A stretch of DNA of 64,000 bases from Candidatus Villigracilis propinquus (GCA_016714565.1 JADKDM010000001.1:310001-374000), one strand, 5' to 3'. Positions 7,488 to 16,988 are shown, counted from the stretch's first letter. Program-made: numbers and translations. The notes: generated by a model from the letters alone, not told the origin.

Positions 7488-9038
7488 ATGCAAAAAAAAC
7501 TTCACAATCCAATTCTCCCAGGATGTTACCCTGACCCCTCCATTTGTCGGGTCGATGAAGATTATTATCTTGTTACATCTAGTTTCGAATATTTTCCTGG
7601 ACTCCCGATCTTTCACAGTCGAGACTTGATTCACTGGCGACAGGTCGGACATGTCCTTGACCGCCCCTCCCAACTTGACCTTGATGAGATCCGTCCATCA
7701 GCTGGGTTATATGCGCCGACGATTCGTTATTACAACGGAACATTCTATGTGATCAATACGCTCGTGGATGGAAAAACAAGGTCAGGAAACTTTATCGTAA
7801 CAGCCACCCAACCTCAAGGTCCATGGAGCGAACCGTACTGGCTTGATGCGGATGGGATTGATCCATCCCTCTTCTTCGATGATGACGGAAGATGTTGGTA
7901 TGTCGGTACTCATCTGAATGAAAATGGATATTACACCGGACATACGGAAATCTTTCTTCAAGAATTGGATCTTGAAAAGATGAATCTGTTCGGTGAAGTG
8001 ACCATTCTGTGGGATGGTGCAGTCAAAGGCGTCGTGTGGGCGGAGGCGCCGCACATCTATAAGGTCAATGGATGGTACTACCTGCTCATTGCCGAAGGTG
8101 GAACCGCGCATCATCATGCCGTGACGATTGTCCGCAGTATAAATGTTGCGGGACCGTACGAAACGTATCGCGGTAATCCCATTCTCACGCATCGGCATTT
8201 GGGACTCGATTATCCGATCGTTGGCACAGGCCATGCCGATCTGGTTGAAACACAGAACGGCGAATGGTGGGCAGTTCTGCTAGCGATGCGTCCGTATGGC
8301 GGTTATTACTATAACCTTGGGCGTGAGACGTTTCTAGTGCCTGTGCGTTGGGAGGATGACTTTCCCATTGTTAGCCCTGGTACGGGACGTGTCGAGTTTG
8401 AATACCCTGCGCCGAATTTACCCGAACAGGTTTGGGAATCGCACCCAGTACGTGACGACTTCAATGATGCCACGCTGGCATATCATTGGAATTTTCTGCG
8501 TACACCACGTGAAGATTTGTATTCGCTCACGGAGCGCAAAGGTTTTCTGCGTTTGCGATTGCGCCCGCAGCAGTTGACCGAACAAACCAACCCCAGTTTT
8601 GTGGGGCGCAGGCAGCAGCATATAGATTTCATGGCACAAACGGAGTTTGATTTCACGGCACAAGCAAATGAATGCGCTGGACTTGCCCTGATTCAAAGTA
8701 ATGATTTCCATTTTCGTTTTGTCGTCACGCGCGAAAACGAAAACATTATTCGTCTCATCAAACGCTCGCACGGACAGGATGAAACCCTTGCAACCCAACC
8801 TCTGCCCGCTGGGCGTTACACACTCAAGGTGACTGCACGCGAGCAGGACTATAACTTTTATTTTTCAACGAACGGTCAATGGAAAAACCTTGCTGAGAAC
8901 GTAGATGGTCGCATTCTTAGCACACCTATTGCAGGTGGTTTTGTCGGCGCCTTCATCGCCATGTACGCCAGCAGTAATGGTCAACCCAGCACAAATCACG
9001 CCGACTTCGATTGGTTTGAATATTCAGGAATCCAGTAG
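7488..9038 (+). CDS. GH43 beta-xylosidase / arabinofuranosidase
   Basis: 516 residues with no signal peptide, so it acts in the cytoplasm on imported oligosaccharides. The N-terminal five-bladed propeller shows the GH43 catalytic set: general base D16 in CYPDPSI, pKa modulator D125 in DGIDPSLFF, and general acid E186 in VVWAEAPHIYK. From about residue 330 a second beta-sandwich domain (start VRDDFND, end HADFDWFEYSG) matches the C-terminal domain of subfamily-1-type beta-xylosidases. ATG 7488 was chosen because AAGGGA lies about 10 bases upstream and family members begin just before the NPILPG motif. It releases xylose or arabinose for XylA/XylB. Confidence 0.93.
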   Translation: MQKKLHNPILPGCYPDPSICRVDEDYYLVTSSFEYFPGLPIFHSRDLIHWRQVGHVLDRPSQLDLDEIRPSAGLYAPTIRYYNGTFYVINTLVDGKTRSGNFIVTATQPQGPWSEPYWLDADGIDPSLFFDDDGRCWYVGTHLNENGYYTGHTEIFLQELDLEKMNLFGEVTILWDGAVKGVVWAEAPHIYKVNGWYYLLIAEGGTAHHHAVTIVRSINVAGPYETYRGNPILTHRHLGLDYPIVGTGHADLVETQNGEWWAVLLAMRPYGGYYYNLGRETFLVPVRWEDDFPIVSPGTGRVEFEYPAPNLPEQVWESHPVRDDFNDATLAYHWNFLRTPREDLYSLTERKGFLRLRLRPQQLTEQTNPSFVGRRQQHIDFMAQTEFDFTAQANECAGLALIQSNDFHFRFVVTRENENIIRLIKRSHGQDETLATQPLPAGRYTLKVTAREQDYNFYFSTNGQWKNLAENVDGRILSTPIAGGFVGAFIAMYASSNGQPSTNHADFDWFEYSGIQ

Positions 9039-9096
9039 CTCTGCTGCTTGGCAACCAGTAGAACTGGTTGATTCCATTTTTTTTAGGATTGAAACC

Positions 9097-11208
9097 TTGT
9101 ACACGCTTCAGCGTTACCTTCATCTCATTCTTCTTCTTTCCTTCATCCTTTCCGCCTGCGGATCACGTTCCACGCCCATGCCTGATTCGATGACCCCAAC
9201 AGAATCACAGCCCACACCTGTTCCTGCCTACTCTGCCTTCGAGACGGGAATTTACCCCAACCTGTTCAAGGATTATCTCGGCAAAAACGATGCGGAGATC
9301 CAAGCCAAGATCGACGAGGTATGGAATCAACTCTTCTATGGCGATGATATATCGGAACGCATTTATTATCCTGTTGGTTCGGATATGGCTTATATCCTTG
9401 ATACGGGCAATAATGATGTGCGCAGTGAAGGCATGTCTTATGGCATGATGATCGCTGTGCAGTTGAACAAAAAGGAAGAGTTTGACCGGATTTGGAAATG
9501 GACAAAAACTTACATGTACCAGACCGATGGCGGCTACAAGGGCTATTTCGCGTGGCATTGCAAGCCTGACGGTATACAACTTTCTGCCAACCCCGCCTCG
9601 GATGGAGAGGAGTGGTTCATCATGGCGTTGATGTTCGCCGATGGACGTTGGGGAAGCGGCGAAGGAATCTATAACTATCGTGCCGAGGCGCAGTCCATTC
9701 TTGATGTTGCGTTACACGCCGATGAACTCGGTGGCGATCTGGCGACGAACCTTTTTGATCCTAAAACCATGCAGGTGGTCTTCGTGCCACAGCTTGGAAA
9801 GAACTCATCATTTACCGACCCATCCTATCATCTGCCGCATTTCTATCAACTCTGGGCTTTGTGGGCGGATAAGGACAATCAATTCTGGGCCGAGGCCGCA
9901 CAAGTCAGCCGTGAATATTTGAAGACAACTGTCCACCCGCAAACGGGACTCGCCCCGAACTACTCCTACTTTGACGGCAAACCTTACGACGATGAATACA
10001 ACGGCAACTTCCGTTACGATGCTTTTCGAGTGGGTGCAAATGTTGGGATGGACTACGTCTGGTTCAGACCCAGCCAATGGCATGTTGAGCAGTCCAACCG
10101 CCTGTTGAAATTCTTTGCATCGCAAGGCATGGATGACTACAAAGCTGAATATTATTTGACGGGTGAACCGCAAGTTGCTCATCGCTCCACGGGCTTGATG
10201 GCTATGAATGCTGTCGCTGCCGTTTCCGCTGACCGTGAAATTGGCGAGCCGTTCGTACAGGCTTTATGGGATCAAGCCATACCGACAGGTCAATATCGTT
10301 ATTACGATGGCCTGCTAATGATGTTGGGCTTGTTGCAGGTCAGCGGAAACTTCCGCATTTATGAACCAGGTTCTGCGCCCGAGGGGCAAGTCTTCCCAAC
10401 ACCCATGCCAGAGGTAGCTGGCACGTTTGCTCCGCCTATTGGAAATACCCTGCTCCTCATTGGACAGGACAAGAAGAGTATTGATGCTTATTTTGATGCG
10501 ACCGTCACCGCCCCAGGTGGACTCGCAATAGATACATCTTTACAGTTGAATCGTATTAAGGATATTGATTATCTGGCAGGGAACTATCCCAATAGTGTAT
10601 TGTCAATTGGCGTGGATTTGAAAGGTGTCATCGCAGATGTTGCGGATGGGAAGGTAGATGCAAAGATTGACGCTTTGCTGGATGCATTGACCGTATATAA
10701 CCGCCCCGTGTATCTGCGTTTGGGATATGGGTTTAATGACCCTGCGAACAAATATGCGCCTGATGTGTATGTGTCGGCGTGGAAAAAATTCCATGAGCGG
10801 ATTCAGGCGAAGGGTAGCATGAACGTGGCTCTTGTTTGGCAATCGGCTTCTTGTGGCGAATCCCCGATCGCGGATTGGTATCCAGGCGATGAGTTTGTAG
10901 ATTGGGTTGGAGCGAGTTATGGTGAGTGCGTGGATGATGTGATCCGGTTTGCGCGCGAGCATTTCAAGCCAGTGATGATCCAAACCGCTTCGCAGGGCGC
11001 AAGTTGGGACGAGTGGTTTGCGCCGTTCTTCAAATTTGTGGTTGATAACAACGATGTAATCCGTGCGGTAATATATATCAATGCAGACGAAAGCCGTATT
11101 CAAATGAGCGATGACATCATCAAAAATTGGAAGGCCGAAACCAAACGATCTTTCTGGTTGCGCGGCGGACCTGATTTGTTTGGCGATTTGGGCTTTGCAA
11201 ATGAATAA
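9097..11208 (+). CDS. exported lipoprotein: GH8 xylanase plus GH26-like C-terminal barrel
   Basis: 703 residues from TTG 9097. AGGA lies 8 bases upstream, and this start puts a lipoprotein signal at the N-terminus (LLSFILSAC, Cys 21). Residues about 48-430 are a GH8 catalytic domain. The acid is E111 in VRSEGMSYGM, and a later RYDAFRVGANVGMDY segment carries the probable base Asp, as in reducing-end xylose-releasing exo-oligoxylanases and GH8 xylanases. A linker leads to about 250 residues that resemble a GH26-type barrel (VYLRLGYGFND, ALVWQSAS, ADWYPGDEFVDWVG). In that domain the positions where I expect catalytic Glu appear to be Gly and Thr, so it may bind rather than cut. The two-domain build is unusual. 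Confidence 0.85.
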   Translation: MYTLQRYLHLILLLSFILSACGSRSTPMPDSMTPTESQPTPVPAYSAFETGIYPNLFKDYLGKNDAEIQAKIDEVWNQLFYGDDISERIYYPVGSDMAYILDTGNNDVRSEGMSYGMMIAVQLNKKEEFDRIWKWTKTYMYQTDGGYKGYFAWHCKPDGIQLSANPASDGEEWFIMALMFADGRWGSGEGIYNYRAEAQSILDVALHADELGGDLATNLFDPKTMQVVFVPQLGKNSSFTDPSYHLPHFYQLWALWADKDNQFWAEAAQVSREYLKTTVHPQTGLAPNYSYFDGKPYDDEYNGNFRYDAFRVGANVGMDYVWFRPSQWHVEQSNRLLKFFASQGMDDYKAEYYLTGEPQVAHRSTGLMAMNAVAAVSADREIGEPFVQALWDQAIPTGQYRYYDGLLMMLGLLQVSGNFRIYEPGSAPEGQVFPTPMPEVAGTFAPPIGNTLLLIGQDKKSIDAYFDATVTAPGGLAIDTSLQLNRIKDIDYLAGNYPNSVLSIGVDLKGVIADVADGKVDAKIDALLDALTVYNRPVYLRLGYGFNDPANKYAPDVYVSAWKKFHERIQAKGSMNVALVWQSASCGESPIADWYPGDEFVDWVGASYGECVDDVIRFAREHFKPVMIQTASQGASWDEWFAPFFKFVVDNNDVIRAVIYINADESRIQMSDDIIKNWKAETKRSFWLRGGPDLFGDLGFANE

Positions 11209-11343
11209 ACTTTTTTCGCAAAGAATAAGACAATCTCACCACCGAGATCGCAGAGATTTTTTAAAGGGTTTTCTCAGCAGGCTCTGTATGCTTTGTTGCT
11301 AAATCTTTTTGATTTATCTGAACTTTTATTAAAGGAGCGCTTC

Positions 11344-13488
11344 ATGAGTGCAAGTAGCACATTTGAAAAAATTTTGTATCTTGATACGTCACTTTCATTT
11401 GCTGAACGGGCAAAGGATTTGATTGGGCGTCTCACGCTGGAGGAAAAAGTAGGGTTGATGAACCATCCGGCGCTTGGTGTGCCGCGTTTAAATATCCCTG
11501 CTTATAACTATTGGAATGAGGCGCTTCATGGAATCGCCCGCAGCGGGCGCGCCACTGTCTTTCCGCAGGCAATTGGCATGGCGGCAACCTGGGATAAAGA
11601 ATTGATCTTCAAGGTGGCGACCGCCATCAGTGACGAAGGACGCGCAAAATATCATGCGGCGTTGCGGCGTAATGGGTATACCGACCAATATCAGGGATTA
11701 ACTTTTTGGTCTCCCAATGTAAATATCTTCCGTGACCCTCGCTGGGGGCGCGGTCAGGAAACATGGGGGGAAGATCCATTCTTGACCGGGGAAATGGCGG
11801 CTGAATATGTGAAAGGATTGCAAGGGAACCATCCCAAATACCTCAAAGCTGCGGCATGTGCCAAACATTATGCTGTGCATTCCGGCCCGGAAAAAGACCG
11901 TCACAAGTTTAATGCCATCGTGACCAAACGCGAGCTATATGACACCTACCTGCCAGCCTTTAAGAAATTGGTGACAGAGGCGCAGGTTGAATCCGTCATG
12001 GGTGCGTACAATCGCACATTGGGCGAGGTCTGTTGCGCCAGTGAACTTTTGCTCGACGATATTTTGCGGGGGGAATGGGGCTTCGGAGGACACGTTGTGT
12101 CAGACTGCATGGCTCTGTCAGACTTTCATCTCCATCACAGGGTCACGGAAGATGCGGCAGATTCTGCTGCGCTGGCGTTGAAGTTTGGCTGCGACCTCGG
12201 CTGCGATCACGTTTTCAATGAGATTCCCACGGCCATCGAACGAGGCGATACCACCGAAGAGCTGGTTGACCGCGCTCTCGAACGCACACTGGGCACACGT
12301 TTCAAACTCGGCATGTTCGATCCCGAAAAGGAAGTGCCGTTTGCATCCATTTCAATGGACGTAGTTGCCTGCGATGAACATCGTCAGCTCGCGTATCGCA
12401 CAGCAACCGAATCTGTGGTGCTGCTTAAGAATAAAGATAACATCCTCCCTGTTAAACCTTCTACAAAGAAGATCTTCGTCACAGGCCCCACTGCCGCCAG
12501 TATGGAAGTTTTGCTCGGTAATTATTATGGCGTCAATAACCAAATGGTTACCCTGCTCGAAGGCCTCGCTGGTCGTATCCCTGAAGGCATGGGCATGGAA
12601 TATACCTCTGGCGCAATGTTGAAACATCCGCGTGAAATCAAAAATTCCTGGGCGCCTCAAACGGCGCAGTCGGCTGATTTTGCAATTGTTTGCGCGGGGT
12701 ATTCCTCCTTCCTCGAAGGGGAAGAGGGAGAGTCTCTTCTGTCACCGCAAAATGGCGATCGCGACAGCATTTCACTGCCAGCCAGTCAGGTGGATTACAT
12801 CAAAGAGCTTTCAATCCATGGGGTGAAAATTGTGCTTGTGCTTACAGGCGGCAGCCCCATCGCATTGGGTGAAGTGGAAGATATGGTGGATGCCATCCTG
12901 TTTGTCTGGTATCCCGGCATGGAAGGTGGCCGGGCCGTGGCTGATGTTCTTTTTGGAGATGTCTCCCCTGCCGGCAAGCTGCCGCTTACCTTTCCCGAGT
13001 CGCTCGACCAACTTCCCGCTTTCGATGATTACAGCATGAAAGGCCGTACCTATCGCTACATGCTGGAAGAACCGCTTTACCCTTTCGGCTTTGGTTTAAG
13101 CTATACCAGTTTTGAATATTCGGATTTGCATCTCGATAAGACGACTCTCGCTCCAGGGGAATCTCTCAACGTTAGCCTGACTCTCACCAACAGCGGCGCA
13201 TCAGACTCAGCCGAAGTTGCCCAGTACTACCTGAGTGACCTCCACGCCTCGACCATTGTCCCGCTGCATCATCTGATTGGCTTCGAACGCATCATACTTA
13301 AGGCGGGTGAAAGTTGTATACTGAAATCCACCATCACTCCGCAAATGATGTCATTCTTTAATGACGATGGCAAACTTACGCTTGAATCTGGTGAATTCCG
13401 TTTGGAAGTTGGCGGATGTTCCCCGGGTAAGCGCGGACAGGAGCTGGGCGCACCAACATCTGTCACTGCTGTGTTCAATATTTTGTAA
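11344..13488 (+). CDS. GH3 beta-xylosidase / beta-glucosidase
   Basis: 714 residues from ATG 11344 (AAAGGAG upstream), with no signal peptide. Domain order is a TIM barrel (to about residue 330), a six-strand sandwich (about 370-570) and a fibronectin-III-like C-terminal domain. The nucleophile is D254 in GGHVVSDCMAL. Further hallmarks are WSPNVNIFRDPRWGRGQET and AACAKHYAVHSGPE, typical of the beta-xylosidase branch of GH3. Between GH8/GH43 and xylose isomerase genes the likely task is cleavage of xylo-oligosaccharides in the cytoplasm. Substrate preference (xylose or glucose) is not fixed by sequence alone. Confidence 0.92.
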   Translation: MSASSTFEKILYLDTSLSFAERAKDLIGRLTLEEKVGLMNHPALGVPRLNIPAYNYWNEALHGIARSGRATVFPQAIGMAATWDKELIFKVATAISDEGRAKYHAALRRNGYTDQYQGLTFWSPNVNIFRDPRWGRGQETWGEDPFLTGEMAAEYVKGLQGNHPKYLKAAACAKHYAVHSGPEKDRHKFNAIVTKRELYDTYLPAFKKLVTEAQVESVMGAYNRTLGEVCCASELLLDDILRGEWGFGGHVVSDCMALSDFHLHHRVTEDAADSAALALKFGCDLGCDHVFNEIPTAIERGDTTEELVDRALERTLGTRFKLGMFDPEKEVPFASISMDVVACDEHRQLAYRTATESVVLLKNKDNILPVKPSTKKIFVTGPTAASMEVLLGNYYGVNNQMVTLLEGLAGRIPEGMGMEYTSGAMLKHPREIKNSWAPQTAQSADFAIVCAGYSSFLEGEEGESLLSPQNGDRDSISLPASQVDYIKELSIHGVKIVLVLTGGSPIALGEVEDMVDAILFVWYPGMEGGRAVADVLFGDVSPAGKLPLTFPESLDQLPAFDDYSMKGRTYRYMLEEPLYPFGFGLSYTSFEYSDLHLDKTTLAPGESLNVSLTLTNSGASDSAEVAQYYLSDLHASTIVPLHHLIGFERIILKAGESCILKSTITPQMMSFFNDDGKLTLESGEFRLEVGGCSPGKRGQELGAPTSVTAVFNIL

Positions 13489-13556
13489 CGCGACATTTAT
13501 GTCGCTATTCAATTCTCTGTTCAATCAAAGCGATATCACGAAGCGTGTCGCACTAC
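13487..13556. repeat. short palindromic dispersed repeat, copy 2
   Basis: The unit starts at the GH3 stop codon with a palindrome GCGACATTTATGTCGC (13490-13505) and ends with GTCGCACTAC (13547-13556). It has the same plan as 840-889. It occupies most of the gap between GH3 and xylose isomerase genes and leaves the ribosome site of the latter free. Confidence 0.55.
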
Positions 13557-13577
13557 ATTCAACATAAGGAGCATTCC

Positions 13578-14757
13578 ATGTCTGACTACACACCAAAACC
13601 TGAAAACAAATTCACCTTCGGCTTGTGGACCGTTGGCAATCGCGGTGCCGACCCATTCGGTTCAGCTGTGCGCGAACATAAATCGCCTGCTGATCTGGTT
13701 CGTCTGCTCGGAGAAGTCGGTGCGTACGGCGTCAACTTTCACGATAATGATCTAATTCCAATTGACGCCTCACCTGCTGAAGCGGAAGCGATCAAAAAGG
13801 ATTTTCGTAAAGCGCTTGCAGATACGGGCCTCGTCGTCCCCATGGCCACCACAAACCTTTTTAGCGACCCGATCTTCAAGGATGGCGCTTTCACATCGAA
13901 TGATTCAAAGGTACGCGCCTACGCCCTTCAAAAAACGATGAATGCCATTGACCTGGGCGTTGAGTTCGGCGCAAAGATCTATGTCTTCTGGGGCGGACGC
14001 GAAGGCACCGAAACCGATGCGACCAAGGACCCGATCACGGCCGTCAAGCGCTCACGCGAGGCGATGAACTTTCTCTGCGAATATGCGCTGGATAAAAAAT
14101 ATGACTTGAAATTTGCGCTGGAAGCAAAACCCAATGAACCGCGCGGCGACATGTACAACTCCACCACGGGTCATATGCTGGCGTTCATCAATACCCTCGA
14201 CCATCCTGATATGGTGGGTGTGAATCCCGAAGTGGCACACGAACACATGGCTGGACTCAACTTTGTCCACGGCGTGGCGCAGGCAATAGAATCAGGCAAA
14301 CTATTCCATATTGACTTGAACGATCAGGCATTCGGCCGTTACGATCAGGACTTCCGCTTTGGCGCGGTGAATCTCAAGAGCGCGTTCTTCCTTGTCAAAC
14401 TGCTTGGAAGACAACAAATACGACAGCTCGCGTCACTTTGATGCCCATGCCTATCGCACTGAAGATTACGAAGGCGTGAAGGATTTCGCACGCGGCTGCA
14501 TGCGGACGTATTTGATCTTGAAAGAAAAAGCCGCACAATGGAATGCGGATAAGGAAATTCAATCTATTCTGAAAGAGATCAACGCTGACGACGGCTCCAT
14601 GAATCAATATCTTGGTAAATATTCTGCTGAAAAAGCGAAGTCGCTCAGGGGTCAGACCTTTGACCGTCCATTGCCGGGCTGGGCGGGGGTTGAAATACGA
14701 AAGTCTCGACCAATTGACCATTGAAGTATTCTGGTTCGGTACCGAAGATTTTCCTGA
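13578..14757 (+). pseudogene. xylA: xylose isomerase, reading frame broken by three single-base shifts
   Basis: Interconverts D-xylose and D-xylulose. From ATG 13578 (AAGGAG upstream) the protein is a normal xylose isomerase of about 390 residues (FTFGLWTVGNRGADPFG, GVNFHDNDLIPID, KFALEAKPNEPRG, GVNPEVAHEHMAGLNF), but not in one frame. Near 14406 an extra G in CTTGGAAG shifts frame; the continuation reads LEDNKYDSSRHFDAHAYR. Near 14680, in a G-rich stretch, a second +1 shift restores AGRGLKYESLDQLTIEV. Near 14730 a missing base would restore a short C-terminal tail ending at TGA 14755. Metal and substrate residues all lie before the breaks. Sequencing error is the simplest explanation, because the sequence between the breaks is fully conserved. 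Confidence 0.85.
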
Positions 14758-14782
14758 CACCGGATACCGGGTCAGAGCACCG

Positions 14783-16270
14783 ATGTATTTTCTCGGCATC
14801 GACACATCCACCACATCCAGCAAGGCATTGTTGATCGATACGAATGGTCAAGTGATTGCGGTCGCGTCATCGCCTCATACATTACAGACACCCAAGCCGT
14901 TGTGGTCGGAGCAGGATCCGCATGAGTGGTGGGGGGCTGTATCAGCGAGCATCCGCTCTGTGTTGGAAAAAGCAGGCATCAGCGGGGAAGGAATCGCGGC
15001 TGTCGGTCTGACGGGACAGATGCATGGATTGGTTCTGCTGGACGAATCGGGAAATGTGCTCCGTCCAGCCATCCTATGGAACGACCAGCGCACGCAAAGC
15101 CAGTGTGATGAAATCCATCAAATCATCGGCAGGGAAAAATTTATTCAAATTACAGGCAATGTTGCTCTGACCGGATTCACCGCGCCGAAAATTTTATGGG
15201 TGAAAGAAAATCAGCCGGAAGTATACGCGAAGGCAAAGCATGTTTTATTGCCCAAGGATTACATTCGTTACAAGTTGACCGGCGAATATGCGATGGACAA
15301 AGCGGACGGCGCGGGCACGGTCTTGTTCGATCTGAAACTGCGCAATTGGTCAGAAGAAGTTTTGTCGGCGCTTGAGATTCCGCGCGGATGGATGCCGAAA
15401 ACATTTGAAGGAACCGAATTCACCGGGCACGTTACAGCGGAGGCTGCTGCACTCACTGGGTTAAAAATCGGCACACCGGTCGCCGCAGGCGGCGGCGACC
15501 AAGCTGCGGGCGCAGTCGGTGTGGGGGCTGTGGAACCCGGCATTGTTGGTTTGACCGTTGGCACGAGCGGCGTGGTGTTTGCGACCACTCCATCGGCGTT
15601 GATCGAGCCCGAAGGAAGGCTTCATGCGTTCTGTCATGCGGTGCCGGGTATGTGGCATTTCATGGGGGTGATGCTTTCAGCGGCGGGAAGTTTGCAATGG
15701 TATCGTGATACGCTTGCGTCAAATATGAGTTTTGATGATTTATTAAAGGAAGCAGAATCGATTCCTGATGGAAGTGAAGGATTGCAATTTCTGCCGTATC
15801 TTTCCGGCGAACGCACGCCTCACCCCGACCCGTTGGCGCGCGGCGCTTTCATCGGCTTGACTCTGCGCCATAGCCGCGCACATATGACACGCGCTGTGTT
15901 GGAAGGTGTTTCTTTTGGTTTGAAGGATAGTTTTACGCTCATTCAAAACGCCGGTCTGAACACGATCACACAAGTCCGTGCCTCGGGAGGCGGAACGAAA
16001 GGGCTGTTGTGGCGGCAGATCCTTGCGTCTGTTTTAGAGGTGGAACTGGTCACGGTCAACACAACAGAAGGAGGGGCGTATGGGGCCGCCTTGCTGGCGG
16101 GTGTTGGAGCAGGCGCGTGGGCGAATGTTCCGAGTGCCTGCAAGGCGTGCGTAAAATTAACAGAAAGCACATTGCCAGACACCAAACAGTTGGATTCGTA
16201 TCGAAAATCATACAAAGTATTTCAAGGACTATACCCCGCATTGAAATCCGCGTTTGGCGATATGCAATAG
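14783..16270 (+). CDS. xylB: xylulokinase
   Basis: 495 residues. Phosphorylates D-xylulose to xylulose-5-phosphate with ATP. FGGY-family kinase: the N-terminal phosphate-binding turn is FLGIDTSTTSSKALL, then GLTGQMHGLVLLD with the family Asp and Trp-Asn-Asp-Gln (LWNDQRT). The C-terminal ATPase half has GGGDQAAGAVGVG and RASGGGTKGLLWRQI. The start is ATG 14783; the frame is open further upstream only because the broken end of xylA runs into it. It lies 25 bases after the inferred xylA stop, so the two genes form one unit. Confidence 0.95.
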   Translation: MYFLGIDTSTTSSKALLIDTNGQVIAVASSPHTLQTPKPLWSEQDPHEWWGAVSASIRSVLEKAGISGEGIAAVGLTGQMHGLVLLDESGNVLRPAILWNDQRTQSQCDEIHQIIGREKFIQITGNVALTGFTAPKILWVKENQPEVYAKAKHVLLPKDYIRYKLTGEYAMDKADGAGTVLFDLKLRNWSEEVLSALEIPRGWMPKTFEGTEFTGHVTAEAAALTGLKIGTPVAAGGGDQAAGAVGVGAVEPGIVGLTVGTSGVVFATTPSALIEPEGRLHAFCHAVPGMWHFMGVMLSAAGSLQWYRDTLASNMSFDDLLKEAESIPDGSEGLQFLPYLSGERTPHPDPLARGAFIGLTLRHSRAHMTRAVLEGVSFGLKDSFTLIQNAGLNTITQVRASGGGTKGLLWRQILASVLEVELVTVNTTEGGAYGAALLAGVGAGAWANVPSACKACVKLTESTLPDTKQLDSYRKSYKVFQGLYPALKSAFGDMQ

Positions 16271-16622
16271 TGAGGCTTTTCAGCGCGTTACAAATAGAAA
16301 TTATCAAGGGTTGCTAACGATAATCCGTCTGTCAGGTAAGGCTTCTGGAGAAATACGTAAATTTCCTATCGCCACGAAGTGAAAATTGAGACAGACTTGC
16401 ATTTATGAGGCAAATCCCTTTGCAGATTTCGCTCTCGCGCAGGCAATCCTCCAACTGCGAGGTGATACTTATATATGCCCTTTGTTACAAATTGCGCTTT
16501 CCGCAGATTAGAAAAGCGCAATTTGTGGCTGTGATGGGTATAAATCCGCGGCGTGTTGGCAAGTTGAACCAGAGCTATTTGCGAAGGGATTTCATGGTGG
16601 GAAGATCATTTTTTCAGGCTTG
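16271..16622. other. 352-base gap after xylB: hairpin and a gene relic, no intact gene
   Basis: The stretch between xylB and the convergent response-regulator gene has no credible open frame. It contains a perfect 14-bp stem, ACAAATTGCGCTTT (16487-16500) with 16513-16526 and a 12-base loop. No U-run follows on plus. The relic of a yjbQ-like gene (16519-16595, minus) begins within this stem. I see nothing recognisable in 16271-16480. Confidence 0.6.
16519..16595 (-). pseudogene. relic of a YjbQ-family gene (first ~27 codons, with a stop)
   Basis: Read on the minus strand from 16595, this gives MKSLRK, stop, LWFNLPTRRGF and then IPITAT. The intact gene at 2374-2793 begins MKSFRK, E, LWFNLPARRGF and VNITAQ. 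The stop replaces Glu 7 (GAG to TAG). Similarity ends near 16519, at the hairpin. The copy is too short and broken to make protein. It points to a past duplication or to a second yjbQ paralogue deleted when the present neighbours arrived. Confidence 0.75.
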
Positions 16623-16988
16623 TTAACTGCCAAGAACTTCAGTAATTCTTTTGGTGAAGTCTCCAGGACGGACCGGTTTGGTGATGAAATCCACTGCGCC
16701 TGCATTGAACGAATCTCTTTTGCTTCCAATATCATCCAGTGCAGAGACCATAATGACCGGGGTTTTACCAAGGATCGAGTCTGATTTGATTAGCTTGCAA
16801 AGCTCAATTCCATTGATGCCTTCCATCATGATGTCCAGCAGAATGAGATCCGGATTGATTGAACTGGCAATTTGAATCGCATGCCTGCTGAGGTTCACAG
16901 ATGTGGCCTCATGTCCGGTCATTTTTATCAGACTTTCCAGCAAGGTAGTGGTCTGTAAGTCGTCATCTACAATTAATATCTTTCCCAT
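16623..16988 (-). CDS. single-domain response regulator (CheY-like)
   Basis: 121 residues, a receiver domain with no output domain. It has the acidic pocket DDD at 8-10, phospho-acceptor D52 (LILLDIMM), S82 and K104 (FITKPV). It would relay a phosphate signal by binding a partner protein or acting inside a phosphorelay. A second, similar receiver gene lies 75 bases upstream on the same strand; the pair probably arose by duplication. No kinase gene adjoins them. Confidence 0.9.
   Translation of the reverse strand: MGKILIVDDDLQTTTLLESLIKMTGHEATSVNLSRHAIQIASSINPDLILLDIMMEGINGIELCKLIKSDSILGKTPVIMVSALDDIGSKRDSFNAGAVDFITKPVRPGDFTKRITEVLGS

Noticed and set aside
8905..9096. Longer N-terminus for the GH8 protein starting inside the GH43 gene
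   Set aside because: It would bury the lipoprotein signal peptide behind 64 residues; TTG 9097 has a ribosome site and places the signal at the N-terminus.
14612..14782. Xylulokinase with a 57-residue N-terminal extension
   Set aside because: The extension is the C-terminal sequence of xylose isomerase in a shifted frame, not part of the kinase.
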